NCBI RefSeq assembly: GCF_021283545.2
Contig: NZ_CP128540.1
Coordinates: forward strand, 6,298,501 to 6,362,500
DNA from: Pseudomonas alloputida
GTDB taxonomy: Bacteria; Pseudomonadota; Gammaproteobacteria; Pseudomonadales; Pseudomonadaceae
Length of the DNA: 64,000 bases
Reading direction: 5' to 3'
Shown here piece after piece: positions 28,339 through 37,644 of this stretch (the first letter of the stretch is position 1; each line of letters begins with the position of its first letter). A model generated the notes under the pieces. That model was not told the DNA's origin. It ran no database searches and was given only the letters and a program-made list of their open reading frames with translations. Made by a program: the position numbers and the translations under genes.

Positions 28339-30627
28339 TCAAAGCGACGAGTATTTCTTGCGCAGACGCTGGCGAATCAGCTCGGCCAAGGTGTTCATGA
28401 TGAAGGTGAACATCAGCAGCACCAGGGCGGCCAGGAACAGCACGCGATAGTGGCTGCCACCGACTTCCGATTCCGGCATTTCCACAGCCACGTTGGCGGC
28501 CAAGGTGCGCATGCCCTCGAACAGGTTCATCTCCATCACCGGCGTGTTGCCGGTAGCCATCAGCACGATCATGGTCTCGCCTACCGCACGGCCCATGCCG
28601 ATCATCAACGCCGAGAAGATGCCCGGGCTGGCGGTGAGGATGACCACGCGGGTCAGGGTCTGCCAAGGCGTCGCCCCCAGTGCCAGCGAGCCCAGGGTCA
28701 GACTGCGCGGCACACTGAACACGGCATCTTCGGCAATCGAGTAGATGTTCGGGATGACCGCGAAGCCCATGGCGATACCGACTACCAGGGCGTTGCGCTG
28801 GTCGTAGGTGATGCCTAAATCGTTGGTGATCCACAGGCGCATGTCGCCGCCGAAGAACCAGCTTTCCAGGTGCGGGCTCATGGTCAGGGCGAACCAGCCA
28901 GTGAACAGGATGACCGGAATCAGGATCGCCGCTTCCCAACCATCCGGTACACGCAGGCGGATCGACTCCGGCAACCGGCTCCAGAAGAAGCCGGCCAGCA
29001 GGATACCGATCGGCATCAGCAGGAACAGGCTGAACACACCGGGCAGGTGGCCTTCCAGGTACGGGGCCAGGAACAGGCCGGCGAAGAAGCCGAGGATCAC
29101 CGTCGGCATCGCTTCCATCAGCTCGATCACCGGCTTGACCTTGCGGCGCATGCGCGGGGCCATGAAGTAGGCGGTGTAGATGGCTGCGGCAATGGCCAGC
29201 GGGGCGGCCAGGATCATGGCGTAGAACGCGGCCTTCAGGGTTCCGAAGGTCAGCGGCGACAGGCTCAGTTTGGGCTCGAAGTCAGTGTTCGACGCGGTCG
29301 ATTGCCAGACGTATTTCGGCTCGTCGTAGTTCTCGTACCACACCTTGCCCCACAGCGCGCTGAACGAAACTTCCGGGTGCGGGTTGCGCAGGCTCAACGG
29401 CAACAACTTGCCGCCTTCTTCGATGATGATGCGGTTGGCGCGTGGCGACAGGGCCAGCGTACCAGGGCCTTCGGCAGCCGGCTCTACCAGCAGGGTTCGG
29501 TGTGCAGTGCTGTGGAACACGCCCAGTTTGCCTTCGGCGTCCAGGGCGATGAAGCCCTTGCGGCGCTCTTCGGCGTCGATCTGCACGATCGGCGCCTTGC
29601 CCATCTGGAAGGTACGGATCTGCTTGAAGCGCGATTCGCCATCCGGGTCACGGGCCATGAACCACTGGGCCAGCCCCCCCTTGGAGTCACCGATGATCAG
29701 CGAAATGCCGCCAACCAGCTGGGCCGTGGCAGTAATTTCGGTGTCGGCGCTATCAGACAACTTGTAACGGCCGTTGAGGCTCTTGTCGCGCAGGCTGAAC
29801 ACGTCGGCCGTGGCACGGCCGTTGATCACGTACAGCCAGTGCTGGCGTGGGTCGATGAAGATATTCTTCACCGTCTCGGTCATTTGCGGCAGTTCGATGC
29901 GGTTCTGCTCGGTGGTGACCTCTTCGGTCATCATGTTTTCCGTGCGGGTCAGCTCGACCACCTGCAGATGAGCACCGGTAGAGCCGGCAAGCAGCAGGGT
30001 GTCGCCATTGACGTTGACGCTGACGTGGTCCAGCGCACGCCCCTGCTCGTCGAGCACGAACGATTGCTCGCCGTACGGGTAGTCGATGCCAGGGCTGATG
30101 GTTTTCTTGTTGTCCGGGTAGGTGATCTTGTAGGTGTGCTGGAAAACCAGCGCCTGGCCATTGGACAGGCCCAGCACCACCAGCGCGCTGCCCGGCTGGT
30201 CAGTACTGATGGACGTGACCTGGGTGTCTGCCGGCACGGGTAGTTCGACACGCTTGAGTTCGTTACCGGTCTTGGTATCGAAGAACAATGCCTGGCCCTT
30301 GTCCGAAACACGCATCCCCACCTGATTCTGCTCTTCAAGCGCGATCATCAGTGGCTTCCCGGCATCCTGCTGCAGCCAGGTCGGCTCCAGGGCTTTCTTG
30401 CTGGTCAGCTCGGCGCCCTGGAACAGTGGCAGCACCACATAAGCCAGGTAGAAGAAGATCAACGTGATTGCCGCCAATACGGCAAGCCCGCCTACCAGCA
30501 CATACCAGCGGGTCAGGCGGTCCTTGAGGGCGCGCATGCGGCGCTTGCGTTGCAACTCGGGCGTATTGAAATCAATGCGCACGGGCTGGGAGTTTTGGGT
30601 CATGTTGGAATTGGCCAGATCATTCAT
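28339..30627 (-). CDS. pstC: Phosphate ABC transporter permease PstC (long form)
   Basis: About 762 residues against some 320 in E. coli. One membrane segment (about 44-68), then roughly 390 residues of periplasmic beta-rich sequence (about 75-455) with repeated short strands ending in G/D turns, suggestive of a propeller, then the permease core (about 460-760) with RSLTLGSLALGATPWQT as EAA loop. I chose ATG 30627; other candidates are GTG 30633 and ATG 30603. The start lies only 21 bases from an upstream Pho box, so the 5' leader may be very short. Confidence 0.92.
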   Translation of the reverse strand: MNDLANSNMTQNSQPVRIDFNTPELQRKRRMRALKDRLTRWYVLVGGLAVLAAITLIFFYLAYVVLPLFQGAELTSKKALEPTWLQQDAGKPLMIALEEQNQVGMRVSDKGQALFFDTKTGNELKRVELPVPADTQVTSISTDQPGSALVVLGLSNGQALVFQHTYKITYPDNKKTISPGIDYPYGEQSFVLDEQGRALDHVSVNVNGDTLLLAGSTGAHLQVVELTRTENMMTEEVTTEQNRIELPQMTETVKNIFIDPRQHWLYVINGRATADVFSLRDKSLNGRYKLSDSADTEITATAQLVGGISLIIGDSKGGLAQWFMARDPDGESRFKQIRTFQMGKAPIVQIDAEERRKGFIALDAEGKLGVFHSTAHRTLLVEPAAEGPGTLALSPRANRIIIEEGGKLLPLSLRNPHPEVSFSALWGKVWYENYDEPKYVWQSTASNTDFEPKLSLSPLTFGTLKAAFYAMILAAPLAIAAAIYTAYFMAPRMRRKVKPVIELMEAMPTVILGFFAGLFLAPYLEGHLPGVFSLFLLMPIGILLAGFFWSRLPESIRLRVPDGWEAAILIPVILFTGWFALTMSPHLESWFFGGDMRLWITNDLGITYDQRNALVVGIAMGFAVIPNIYSIAEDAVFSVPRSLTLGSLALGATPWQTLTRVVILTASPGIFSALMIGMGRAVGETMIVLMATGNTPVMEMNLFEGMRTLAANVAVEMPESEVGGSHYRVLFLAALVLLMFTFIMNTLAELIRQRLRKKYSSL

Positions 30628-30648
30628 GCGCACACCCTAGCGGTCCCG

Positions 30649-30677
30649 TGTGACAAAAACATTACAAAGTGGTGACG
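30649..30677 (-). promoter_or_regulatory. Three-half-site Pho box upstream of pstC
   Basis: On the minus strand CGTCACC, TGTAATG and TGTCACA follow each other with 4-base spacers (exact 11-bp phasing). It lies between pstS and pstC, downstream of the pstS hairpin, and implies a separate PhoB-dependent promoter for pstCAB-phoU. A possible -10 (TAGGGT, 30635-30640) lies 8 bases downstream. Confidence 0.75.
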
Positions 30678-30727
30678 CGCGAAAGCCCGCCGCACAGGGA
30701 ACCTGGCTTCGGACTGGAAATTCGTGG

Positions 30728-30756
30728 AAGAGGCCGGGCAGTGGCACCGGCCTCTT
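30728..30756 (-). terminator. Hairpin after pstS
   Basis: Perfect 10-bp stem AAGAGGCCGG/CCGGCCTCTT with a 9-base loop, 9 bases past the pstS stop codon. T tract weak on the minus strand, so it may be a partial terminator or an mRNA 3'-end stabiliser that keeps pstS more abundant than pstCAB. Confidence 0.7.
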
Positions 30757-30765
30757 CTTAATTAC

Positions 30766-31764
30766 TTACTTCTTTGCAACGTTACCGGTGTGCGACAGGC
30801 CCAGGTCAGCCAGGGTCTTGTCGACGACTTTGGCCGGCAGCGGAATGTAGCCATCCTTCACCACCACCTGCTGGCCCGCTTGCGACAGCACCAGCTTGAC
30901 GAACTCGGCTTCCAGCGGGGCCAGAGGCTTGTTCGGCGCCTTGTTGACGTAGACGTACAGGAAGCGCGACAGCGGGTAGGTGCCATTCAGGGCGTTGGCT
31001 TCGTTGTCTTCAACAAACTCGCCGCCTTCTTTCTTGGCCAGGGGTACGGTCTTGACGCTGGCGGTCTTGTAACCAATACCCGAGTAGCCGATGCCGTTCA
31101 GCGAGGAGCTGATCGACTGCACGACCGAAGCCGAGCCAGGCTGTTCGTTGACGTTAGGCTTGAAGTCGCCTTTGCACAGGGCTTCTTCCTTGAAGTAGCC
31201 ATAGGTGCCCGATACCGAGTTGCGGCCGAACAGCTGGATTGGCTTGTTGGCCAGGTCGCCGGTCACACCGACGTCACCCCAGGTCTTGATGTCGGCCTTG
31301 CCACCGCACAGGCGAGTGGAGGAGAAGATGGCGTCGACCTGAGCCATGGTCAGGCCCTTGATTGGGTTGTCCTTGTGCACGAACACGGCCAGGGCGTCGA
31401 CGGCGACCGGGATGGCGGTCGGCTTGTAGCCGTACTTCTGCTCGAAGGCTTGCAGCTCGACGTCCTTCATCTTGCGGCTCATCGGGCCGAGGTTGGCGGT
31501 GCCTTCGGTCAGCGCAGGTGGCGCGGTAGAGGAGCCGGCAGCCTGGATCTGGATGTTTACGTTCGGATATTCCTTCTTGTAGGCCTCGGCCCACAGAGTC
31601 ATGAGGTTCGCGAGGGTGTCGGAACCAACGCTGGAGAGGTTGCCCGAAACACCAGTGGTCTTGGTGTAGGTCGGGATCGCAGGATCGACAGCGGCTACCG
31701 CGTTGGCGGTTGCAACGCCAGCGGCGGCAAAGGTAAGGGCCGCCATCAAACGCTTCAGTTTCAT
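30766..31764 (-). CDS. pstS: Phosphate ABC transporter substrate-binding protein PstS
   Basis: 332 residues. Signal peptide (about 1-24, cleavage near ANA-VAA). The mature part has the phosphate-binding [12 protein letters not shown] and [15 protein letters not shown] regions, and ends [13 protein letters not shown]. Periplasmic high-affinity phosphate receptor for PstCAB and PhoR signalling. Of the longer Pseudomonas PstS type rather than the E. coli type. Preceded by three phased Pho half-sites and AGGAGC just before the ATG. Confidence 0.95.
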   Translation of the reverse strand: MKLKRLMAALTFAAAGVATANAVAAVDPAIPTYTKTTGVSGNLSSVGSDTLANLMTLWAEAYKKEYPNVNIQIQAAGSSTAPPALTEGTANLGPMSRKMKDVELQAFEQKYGYKPTAIPVAVDALAVFVHKDNPIKGLTMAQVDAIFSSTRLCGGKADIKTWGDVGVTGDLANKPIQLFGRNSVSGTYGYFKEEALCKGDFKPNVNEQPGSASVVQSISSSLNGIGYSGIGYKTASVKTVPLAKKEGGEFVEDNEANALNGTYPLSRFLYVYVNKAPNKPLAPLEAEFVKLVLSQAGQQVVVKDGYIPLPAKVVDKTLADLGLSHTGNVAKK

Positions 31765-31837
31765 GCCTTGCTCCTAGCAGGAATATTGGGGTGTTGGATG
31801 GAACGGGCCCAAGTATCGGCAGGCCGCATGAATACGA

Positions 31838-31866
31838 TATGACTTCATTGTGACAATTGGATGAAA
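31838..31866 (-). promoter_or_regulatory. Three-half-site Pho box upstream of pstS
   Basis: On the minus strand TTTCATC, TGTCACA and AGTCATA follow with 4-base spacers (starts 11 bp apart). The near-consensus centre and exact phasing make this a strong PhoB site about 75 bases before the pstS start. Confidence 0.85.
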
Positions 31867-31886
31867 GGCCATCACTGGAAGCAGGT

Positions 31887-31986
31887 CTGGCCTCTTCGCG
31901 GCTAAAGCCGTTCCTACAGGGGGTTTGCACAGGCCTCAAGGCCGACACCTAACCTGTAGGAGCGGCTTTAGCCGCGAAGAGGCCAG
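31887..31986. repeat. Long inverted REP pair (BIME-like)
   Basis: 34-base arms 31887-31920 and 31953-31986 are near-perfect inverted copies (CTGGCCTCTTCGCGGCTAAA at one end). This variant carries GGCTAAAGCC instead of GGGTAAACCC in the core. Confidence 0.9.
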
Positions 31987-32001
31987 TAGCCGAAGCGCAG
32001 A

Positions 32002-33291
32002 TCAGCGCTTGTTGGCGAGCAGGTACAGGCCCACGGCTAGACCGACGGCGCACAGGCCTGCCACGTAGTAGGCAGGCGCCATCGGGCTCACCTTCAGCAG
32101 TGCGGTCACCACCATCGGCGTCAGCCCGCCAAAGATCGCGTAGGCCACGTTGTACGAGAACGACAACCCGCTGAAACGCACCACCGCCGGGAACGCCTTG
32201 ACCATGACATAAGGCACTGCGCCAATCACGCCCACGCACAGGCCGGTCACGGCATACAGCGGGAACAGCAACTCGGGACGGGTCGGCAGGCTGTGGTAGA
32301 AGACCCAGGAGCTGACCAGCAAAAGCAGGCTGCCGATCACGAACACCCGGCCCGCACCATAGCGGTCGGCCAGGCTGCCGGCACCAATACAGCCGAAGCT
32401 GAGCAACACGATGGCCAGGCTGTTGGCCTTGAGCGAGTCGGTCGGGCTGATGTGGTAGATGCTCTGCAACAGCGCCGGGGTCATCAGGATGACCACTACA
32501 ATGCCGGCCGAAAGCATCCAGGTCAGCAGCATCGACAGGATGATCGGACCACGGTGGTCACGCAGCACGGCGCGCAGTGGCAACTCCTCGGCCAGTGCCT
32601 TGCGTTGCTGCATTTCGGCGAACACCGGGGTTTCGTGCAGCCAGCGGCGCAGGTACACCGAGAACAGGCCGAACACACCGCCAAGCAGGAACGGGATTCG
32701 CCAGGCGTAGTCAGCCACTTCTTCCGCGCTGTACACGCTGTTGATCAAGGTCGCTACCAGCGAGCCCAGCAGAATGCCGGCGGTCAGGCCGGCGGTCAGG
32801 GTGCCGCAGGCATAGCCGGTGTTGCGAGCCGGCACGTGTTCAGAGACGAACACCCATGCGCCCGGTACTTCGCCGCCGATTGCCGCGCCTTGGATCACGC
32901 GCATCAGCAACAGCAGGATCGGTGCCCACATGCCGATCTGCGCATACGTCGGCAGCAGGCCCATGATCAGGGTCGGCAGGGCCATCATGAAGATGCTCAG
33001 GGTGAACATCTTCTTGCGCCCGAGCAAGTCGCCGAAGTGGGCCATGATGATGCCGCCCAGCGGCCGCGCCAGGTAGCCGGCGGCGAAGATGCCGAACGTT
33101 TGCATCAGCCGCAGCCACTCGGGCATGTCGGCCGGGAAGAACAACTTGCCCACCACCGTGGCGAAGAACACGAAGATGATGAAATCGTAGAACTCCAGCG
33201 CACCACCCAGGGCGGACAGTGAGAGGGTCTTGTAGTCGCTGCGGGTCAGCGGCCGCGAGGGCTGCTCGATACTGCTGGGCACGGAAGTCAT
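32002..33291 (-). CDS. MFS transporter, metabolite:H+ symporter (MHS) family
   Basis: 429 residues with 12 hydrophobic segments. The GGALEFYDFIIFVFFATVVG start, ARPLGGIIMAHFGDLLGRKK loop between segments 2 and 3 and the IQGAAIGGEVPGAW region are hallmarks of the MHS family (citrate, shikimate, proline-betaine and similar symporters). The substrate cannot be told from sequence. Single-gene unit. Confidence 0.85.
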   Translation of the reverse strand: MTSVPSSIEQPSRPLTRSDYKTLSLSALGGALEFYDFIIFVFFATVVGKLFFPADMPEWLRLMQTFGIFAAGYLARPLGGIIMAHFGDLLGRKKMFTLSIFMMALPTLIMGLLPTYAQIGMWAPILLLLMRVIQGAAIGGEVPGAWVFVSEHVPARNTGYACGTLTAGLTAGILLGSLVATLINSVYSAEEVADYAWRIPFLLGGVFGLFSVYLRRWLHETPVFAEMQQRKALAEELPLRAVLRDHRGPIILSMLLTWMLSAGIVVVILMTPALLQSIYHISPTDSLKANSLAIVLLSFGCIGAGSLADRYGAGRVFVIGSLLLLVSSWVFYHSLPTRPELLFPLYAVTGLCVGVIGAVPYVMVKAFPAVVRFSGLSFSYNVAYAIFGGLTPMVVTALLKVSPMAPAYYVAGLCAVGLAVGLYLLANKR

Positions 33292-33652
33292 CGCTCGTTG
33301 TTCTCTTTGTAGGGCATGCAGGCCGCTTGGCGCGCGGCTTCTGGATTGGAGACAGGCGAAGATAGCAAATTGCCGAGCTACGCCGAAAGCGATACAAAAT
33401 CCACACAGATATTCGTGAATGCGCGGTCGTCGCTGGCCGTTATGCCCTATATACTGGCGAATCGTAGGATTATGTTGCTCCTAACGTGGGATGTTGTGCG
33501 AAAACGCCGGTCACTATTGTCAGGCGGTTTCGCAGAGTTTCCCTACGGCCGCCCAGTGAAACGAAATCGGCGTAGTATGTTTCAAGCTGAATCGTTTACC
33601 CGGCCTTTGCGCCACACCAACGAAAAGCGTCACGGGTCAGAGGCCCCATCGC
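33292..33652. other. 360-base intergenic region between divergent genes
   Basis: Lies between the MFS gene (minus) and the thioesterase gene (plus). It is less GC-rich than the flanking genes and holds promoter-like AT-rich stretches (around 33440-33480, with CCCTATATACTGGCG). No convincing ORF, REP element or named operator seen. Confidence 0.5.
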
Positions 33653-34051
33653 ATGATTGAGCTCGAACAAGAAGATCCAATCCCGCAAGGCGACCTGGCC
33701 TTGCAAATCACCGCATTGCCGCGAGAAACCAACGGGTTTGGCGATATTTTCGGCGGTTGGCTGGTTGCGCAGATGGACCTGGCAGGCACGGCCATGGCCA
33801 GCCGTGTCGCCGGCGGCCGCGTAGCCACCGTCGCCATCGACCGCATGGCCTTCCTGGTACCCGTCGCGGTCGGCGCACAGCTGTCTTTCTATACCCAGAC
33901 CCTGGAAATCGGCCGCAGCTCGATCCAGATGATGGTCGAGGTGTGGAGCGACGACCCGCTGTCCAGCGAATGGCGCAAGGTCACCGAAGCGGTATTCGTC
34001 TTCGTCGCCATCGACGGCAGTGGTCGTACCCGCTCGGTGCCTCGTCGCTGA
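33653..34051 (+). CDS. YciA-like acyl-CoA thioesterase
   Basis: 132 residues, single hotdog domain. The GDIFGGWLVAQMDLAGTAMA helix carries the acidic catalytic residue of the YciA/acyl-CoA hydrolase branch, and VAIDRMAFLVPVAVG forms the central strand. Hydrolyses acyl-CoA esters. The next gene starts 71 bases downstream on the same strand. Confidence 0.85.
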   Translation: MIELEQEDPIPQGDLALQITALPRETNGFGDIFGGWLVAQMDLAGTAMASRVAGGRVATVAIDRMAFLVPVAVGAQLSFYTQTLEIGRSSIQMMVEVWSDDPLSSEWRKVTEAVFVFVAIDGSGRTRSVPRR

Positions 34052-34122
34052 GCCACGCTGGCGGTAAACTCATTGCATCTGCCCGGGTCCAAGGCCCACT
34101 GGCAATCAATGAGAAGAACGCA

Positions 34123-35019
34123 ATGGCTACCTTTCAGGTCGTAACCGAGCAACATGGCGAACTCAACTGCTGGCGTATCAGCAGTGACCGTGCCGAACTC
34201 CTGATCGCCCAGCAGGGCGCACAGGTCCTCAGCTACCAGCAGGTAGGCGAACCGCCGCTGCTGTGGCTGAGCGACCAGGCCATCTTCCGCCAGGGCAAGT
34301 CGGTACGCGCCGGGGTACCGGTGTGCTGGCCATGGTTTGGCAACCTGCAGCGCAACCCTCAGGCCGTCCAGGCCATGTACCAGGGAACACCAGCGCCTGC
34401 CCACGGGCTTGCGCGCACGCGTGACTGGCAATTGCTGGGTATCGAGGAAGTGGGCGAAACCCTGCGGATCGAGTTCGAACTGCCTGAAGCGCAGGGCGAC
34501 CTGCCCGGTTGGCCCCATGATGTCGAGCTGAAACTGGTGGTGGAGATGGGCGCAGAGCTGAAACTGAGCCTGACCAGCCGCAACATGGGCAATACCCCCG
34601 TGACCATCAGCCAGGCCCTGCATAGCTACTTCGCGGTCAGCGATGTGCGCCAGGCGCGGGTCGAGGGCGTCGACGGGCTGGGTTATATCGAAACCCTGGC
34701 GGGCTGGGAACAGCGCCAGCAGCAGGGGGCACTGACGTTTGCCGGGGAGACGGACCGGATCTACCTGAACACCCCGCAGACCCTCAGCATCGTCGACCCG
34801 CATTGGAATCGGCGGATTACCTTGACCAGCAGCGGCTCGCGCTCGGCGGTGATCTGGAACCCGTGGACCGAGCGGGCCAAGGAGCTGGCGGACATGGCTG
34901 ACGATGGATGGCAGCGAATGCTGTGCATCGAGACAGCGAATGTGTGGGATGACCTGGTGGAGTTGAAGCCTGGGGCGAGTCATTCGCTGGGCGTCCAGAT
35001 CGGTTGTGAAAATATCTGA
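34123..35019 (+). CDS. D-hexose-6-phosphate mutarotase (YeaD-like, aldose 1-epimerase superfamily)
   Basis: 298 residues. The beta-sandwich signature is clear: AGVPVCWPWFGNL, PAHGLARTRDWQL with the catalytic His, SQALHSYFAVSD with a second His, and VIWNPW with CIETANVWD near the end. It speeds anomer interconversion of glucose-6-phosphate-type sugars. The frame is open further upstream, overlapping the thioesterase gene; ATG 34123 with AGAAG upstream is the likely start. Confidence 0.87.
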   Translation: MATFQVVTEQHGELNCWRISSDRAELLIAQQGAQVLSYQQVGEPPLLWLSDQAIFRQGKSVRAGVPVCWPWFGNLQRNPQAVQAMYQGTPAPAHGLARTRDWQLLGIEEVGETLRIEFELPEAQGDLPGWPHDVELKLVVEMGAELKLSLTSRNMGNTPVTISQALHSYFAVSDVRQARVEGVDGLGYIETLAGWEQRQQQGALTFAGETDRIYLNTPQTLSIVDPHWNRRITLTSSGSRSAVIWNPWTERAKELADMADDGWQRMLCIETANVWDDLVELKPGASHSLGVQIGCENI

Positions 35020-35036
35020 GCCCTGCTCTTTTTTTA

Positions 35037-35072
35037 CCGGCCTCTTCGCGGGCTTGCCCGCGAAGAGGCCGG
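35037..35072. repeat. Tight REP palindrome
   Basis: A 17-bp perfect stem (begins CCGGCCTCTTCGCGGGC) with a TT loop: two REP arms directly abutting. It lies between convergent genes and could block read-through from either side, although no T tract follows it. Confidence 0.85.
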
Positions 35073-35080
35073 GGCAATTA

Positions 35081-35614
35081 TCAAAGGTCTGCGTCTTCCA
35101 CCACCCTCACCTTGTCTGCATCCAGCGCATAGGCCGCATCGGCCAGGTCATTGCTGACCTTCTCCACCTTCAGCTTGCCGCTGACCCACAGCGGGGTGTA
35201 GATATCATCGATCTTCAGGCCTTTCGGGTAGCGCACCAGTACCAACTGGTTGGGCGGCGGTGGCGGCACATGGATGCACGCACCCGGGTACGGCACCAGG
35301 AAGAACAACGTGCTGTTGCCCTTGGCGTCACTCTCCAGCGGCACAGGGTAGCCACCCAGGCGGATGTCCTTGCCATTCATGGCCGCAACGGTCTTGGTCG
35401 AGTACATCACCGCAGGCAGGCCCTTGCTCTGCTTGAGGCCACCCTTGGCGGTAAAGGTGCCCATGGCTTCCGGCGAGTTGTGGTCGATTTCAGGCATTTG
35501 TTCGAGCGCCTTCTGGTCCGACCTGGGCATCAGCTCCAGCCAGTCGGTTTCGGGCAGTTCGGCATGGGCCAGGGTACTGGCCAACAGCAAGGGGACGAGG
35601 AAAAAGGCACGCAT
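35081..35614 (-). CDS. DUF3299 family exported protein
   Basis: About 177 residues from ATG 35614, chosen because it begins directly with a signal peptide (residues 1-18, ending AHA); the frame opens 12 codons earlier. The mature part contains RLGGYPVPLE, FFLVPYPGACIHVPPPPPNQ and YTPLWVSGKL, typical of DUF3299 proteins, which have a conserved Cys-His in the GACIHVPPP segment. Periplasmic; function not established. Confidence 0.82.
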   Translation of the reverse strand: MRAFFLVPLLLASTLAHAELPETDWLELMPRSDQKALEQMPEIDHNSPEAMGTFTAKGGLKQSKGLPAVMYSTKTVAAMNGKDIRLGGYPVPLESDAKGNSTLFFLVPYPGACIHVPPPPPNQLVLVRYPKGLKIDDIYTPLWVSGKLKVEKVSNDLADAAYALDADKVRVVEDADL

Positions 35615-35662
35615 GAAAATGCTCGGCAACTCGAATGAATTGCCGAGCATTCTAACCAGTAA

Positions 35663-35908
35663 TCAGCGTTTCTTGATGAATCCGTAGATCACCAGCAGGA
35701 CCACGGCACCGACCAGCGCACCAAAGAAGCCCGCCGCCTGCCCAGCCTGGTATATACCCAGCGCCTGGCCGCCATAGGTAGCCAACAAGGAGCCGGCAAT
35801 ACCCAGCAGGATGGTCATGATCCAGCCCATGCTGTCATCGCCCGGTTTGATGAAGCGGGCCAGCAGGCCGACGATGAGGCCGATGAAGATGGTTCCAATG
35901 ATACCCAT
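35663..35908 (-). CDS. GlsB/YeaQ/YmgE family small membrane protein
   Basis: 81 residues, three hydrophobic segments (about 2-18, 27-45 and 57-77), with GLLARFIKPGDD and GWIMTILLGIAGS as family signatures. Transglycosylase-associated is a historical name; members are small inner-membrane proteins often induced by stress. Start ATG 35908 with GAGGG upstream. 48 bases before the DUF3299 gene. Confidence 0.88.
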   Translation of the reverse strand: MGIIGTIFIGLIVGLLARFIKPGDDSMGWIMTILLGIAGSLLATYGGQALGIYQAGQAAGFFGALVGAVVLLVIYGFIKKR

Positions 35909-36016
35909 GGCAATCCCTCTGCAGTGAAGTTGGAACAAGCCAAAGCCTAGACGGGCTTCGGCTTGTTGCCATATTCAGAGGGCATGCCGCTTGCAGAAGT
36001 TCGATTCGAAGCCCGA

Positions 36017-37099
36017 TCAGTTGCTGATCAGCGCCTCTACTTCGGCAATCTTGCGCTCGAGGGTGGCCATGTCAGGGCAGCGCAGGGTGGCGTGTCCTAC
36101 CTTGCGGCCAACCTTGAAGGCCTTGCCGTAGTGGTGCAGGTGGCAGTCCCCGATGGCGACAACCTTGTCCACGGCCGGCACTTCACCGATGAAGTTGAGC
36201 ATCGCGCTCTCGCCCACCTTGGCGGTCGAGCCAAGTGGCAGGCCGGCCACGGCACGCAGATGGTTCTCGAACTGGCTGCACTCGGCGCCTTCGATGGTCC
36301 AGTGCCCGGAGTTGTGCACGCGCGGGGCGATTTCGTTGGCCTTCAAGCCACCATCAACTTCGAAGAACTCGAAGGCCATCACGCCAACGTAATCCAGCTT
36401 CTGCAACACGCGGCCGACGTAATCTTCGGCCAGAGCCTGCAGCGGGTGTGCCTGGCTGGCTACCGACAAGCGCAGAATGCCGCTCTCGTGGGTATTGTGC
36501 ACCAGCGGGTAGAAGCGGGTTTCACCATCGCGGCCACGCACGGCCACCAGCGACACCTCGCCGGTGAACGGCACGAAGCCCTCCAGCAGGCATGGCACGC
36601 TGCCCAGCTCGGCGAAGGTACCCACCACGTCTTCTGGCGTGCGCAGCACCTTCTGGCCCTTGCCGTCGTAACCCAGGGTGCGGGTTTTCAGCACGGCCGG
36701 CAGGCCGATGCTGGCCACTGCGGCGTCCAGATCGGCCTGCGAGAGGATGTCGGCGAAGGCCGGGGTGGGGATGCCCAGGTCGCGGAACATGCTCTTTTCG
36801 AACAGGCGGTCACGAGCGATGCGCAGCGATTCGGCGCTGGGGTACACGGGCACGAACTGCGAGAGGAAGGCCACGGTCTCGGCCGGGACGCTTTCGAACT
36901 CGAAGGTGACCAGGTCGACTTCGTCGGCCAGCTGACGCAGGTGGTCCTGATCGCCGTAGTCGGCACGCAGGTGCTCGCCCAGGGGCGCAGCGCAGGCGTC
37001 CGGTGCCGGGTCGAGGAAGGCGAAGTTCATGCCCAGCGGGGTACCCGCCAAGGCCAGCATGCGGCCCAGCTGGCCGCCACCGATTACACCGATCTTCAT
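36017..37099 (-). CDS. purK: N5-carboxyaminoimidazole ribonucleotide synthase
   Basis: 360 residues, ATP-grasp fold. Start MKIGVIGGGQLGRMLALAG, central LKTRTLGYDGKGQ glycine loop and EIAPRVHNSGHWTIEG near residue 265. It makes N5-CAIR from AIR, bicarbonate and ATP in purine synthesis. 10 bases after purE in the same operon. Confidence 0.96.
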   Translation of the reverse strand: MKIGVIGGGQLGRMLALAGTPLGMNFAFLDPAPDACAAPLGEHLRADYGDQDHLRQLADEVDLVTFEFESVPAETVAFLSQFVPVYPSAESLRIARDRLFEKSMFRDLGIPTPAFADILSQADLDAAVASIGLPAVLKTRTLGYDGKGQKVLRTPEDVVGTFAELGSVPCLLEGFVPFTGEVSLVAVRGRDGETRFYPLVHNTHESGILRLSVASQAHPLQALAEDYVGRVLQKLDYVGVMAFEFFEVDGGLKANEIAPRVHNSGHWTIEGAECSQFENHLRAVAGLPLGSTAKVGESAMLNFIGEVPAVDKVVAIGDCHLHHYGKAFKVGRKVGHATLRCPDMATLERKIAEVEALISN

Positions 37100-37109
37100 G
37101 GGTTGAGCC

Positions 37110-37601
37110 TCAAGCCTGGCGCGGGTCTGGGTTGTCCAGCACGGTGTCGGTCTGTTCCGTGCGGAACTGCTTCAACGCCGCGTGGTACTGCGGGTACTTG
37201 GCGCCCAGAATGCTGGCCGACAGCAGGGCAGCGTTGACCGCACCGGCACGGCCGATGGCCAGGGTGGCAACCGGCACACCGGCTGGCATCTGCACGATCG
37301 ACAGCAGCGAATCGACGCCCGACAGCATCGACGACTGCACCGGCACGCCCAGCACCGGCAGGTGGGTCTTGGCGGCGCACATGCCTGGCAGGTGGGCTGC
37401 GCCACCGGCACCGGCGATGATCACCTCGATGCCACGGCCCTCAGCCTCCTCGGCATACTGGAACAGCAGATCCGGGGTGCGGTGGGCGGAAACCACCTTC
37501 ACTTCGTAGGGAATGCCGAGTTTTTCCAGCATATCGGCGGTGTGGCTAAGGGTGGACCAATCGGACTTGGAGCCCATGATCACGCCAACCAGTGCACTCA
37601 T
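37110..37601 (-). CDS. purE: N5-carboxyaminoimidazole ribonucleotide mutase
   Basis: 163 residues. [13 protein letters not shown] start, [13 protein letters not shown] with the catalytic His, and [13 protein letters not shown] loop. Converts N5-CAIR to CAIR, the step after PurK. The frame is open far upstream, but ATG 37601 has AGGAGAGG and fits the family. A stem-loop leader precedes it. Confidence 0.96.
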   Translation of the reverse strand: MSALVGVIMGSKSDWSTLSHTADMLEKLGIPYEVKVVSAHRTPDLLFQYAEEAEGRGIEVIIAGAGGAAHLPGMCAAKTHLPVLGVPVQSSMLSGVDSLLSIVQMPAGVPVATLAIGRAGAVNAALLSASILGAKYPQYHAALKQFRTEQTDTVLDNPDPRQA

Positions 37602-37644
37602 CGTCGAGCCTCTCCTGCAAGCGCCTTCTGGCGCGCTAAAAGCA

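Noticed and set aside
25655..28450. 931-codon plus-strand open frame across pstB-pstA
   Set aside because: Antisense to pstB and pstA, whose motifs are intact; it is low-complexity Gln/His/Arg-rich and has no recognisable domain.
33292..33652. Hidden small gene or sRNA in the 360-base divergent gap
   Set aside because: Open frames there lack ribosome binding sites and family resemblance, and there is no terminator hairpin typical of an sRNA 3' end.
35037..35072. REP palindrome as an intrinsic terminator
   Set aside because: The stem is very strong, but the T tract lies before it on the plus strand and there is none after it on either strand.
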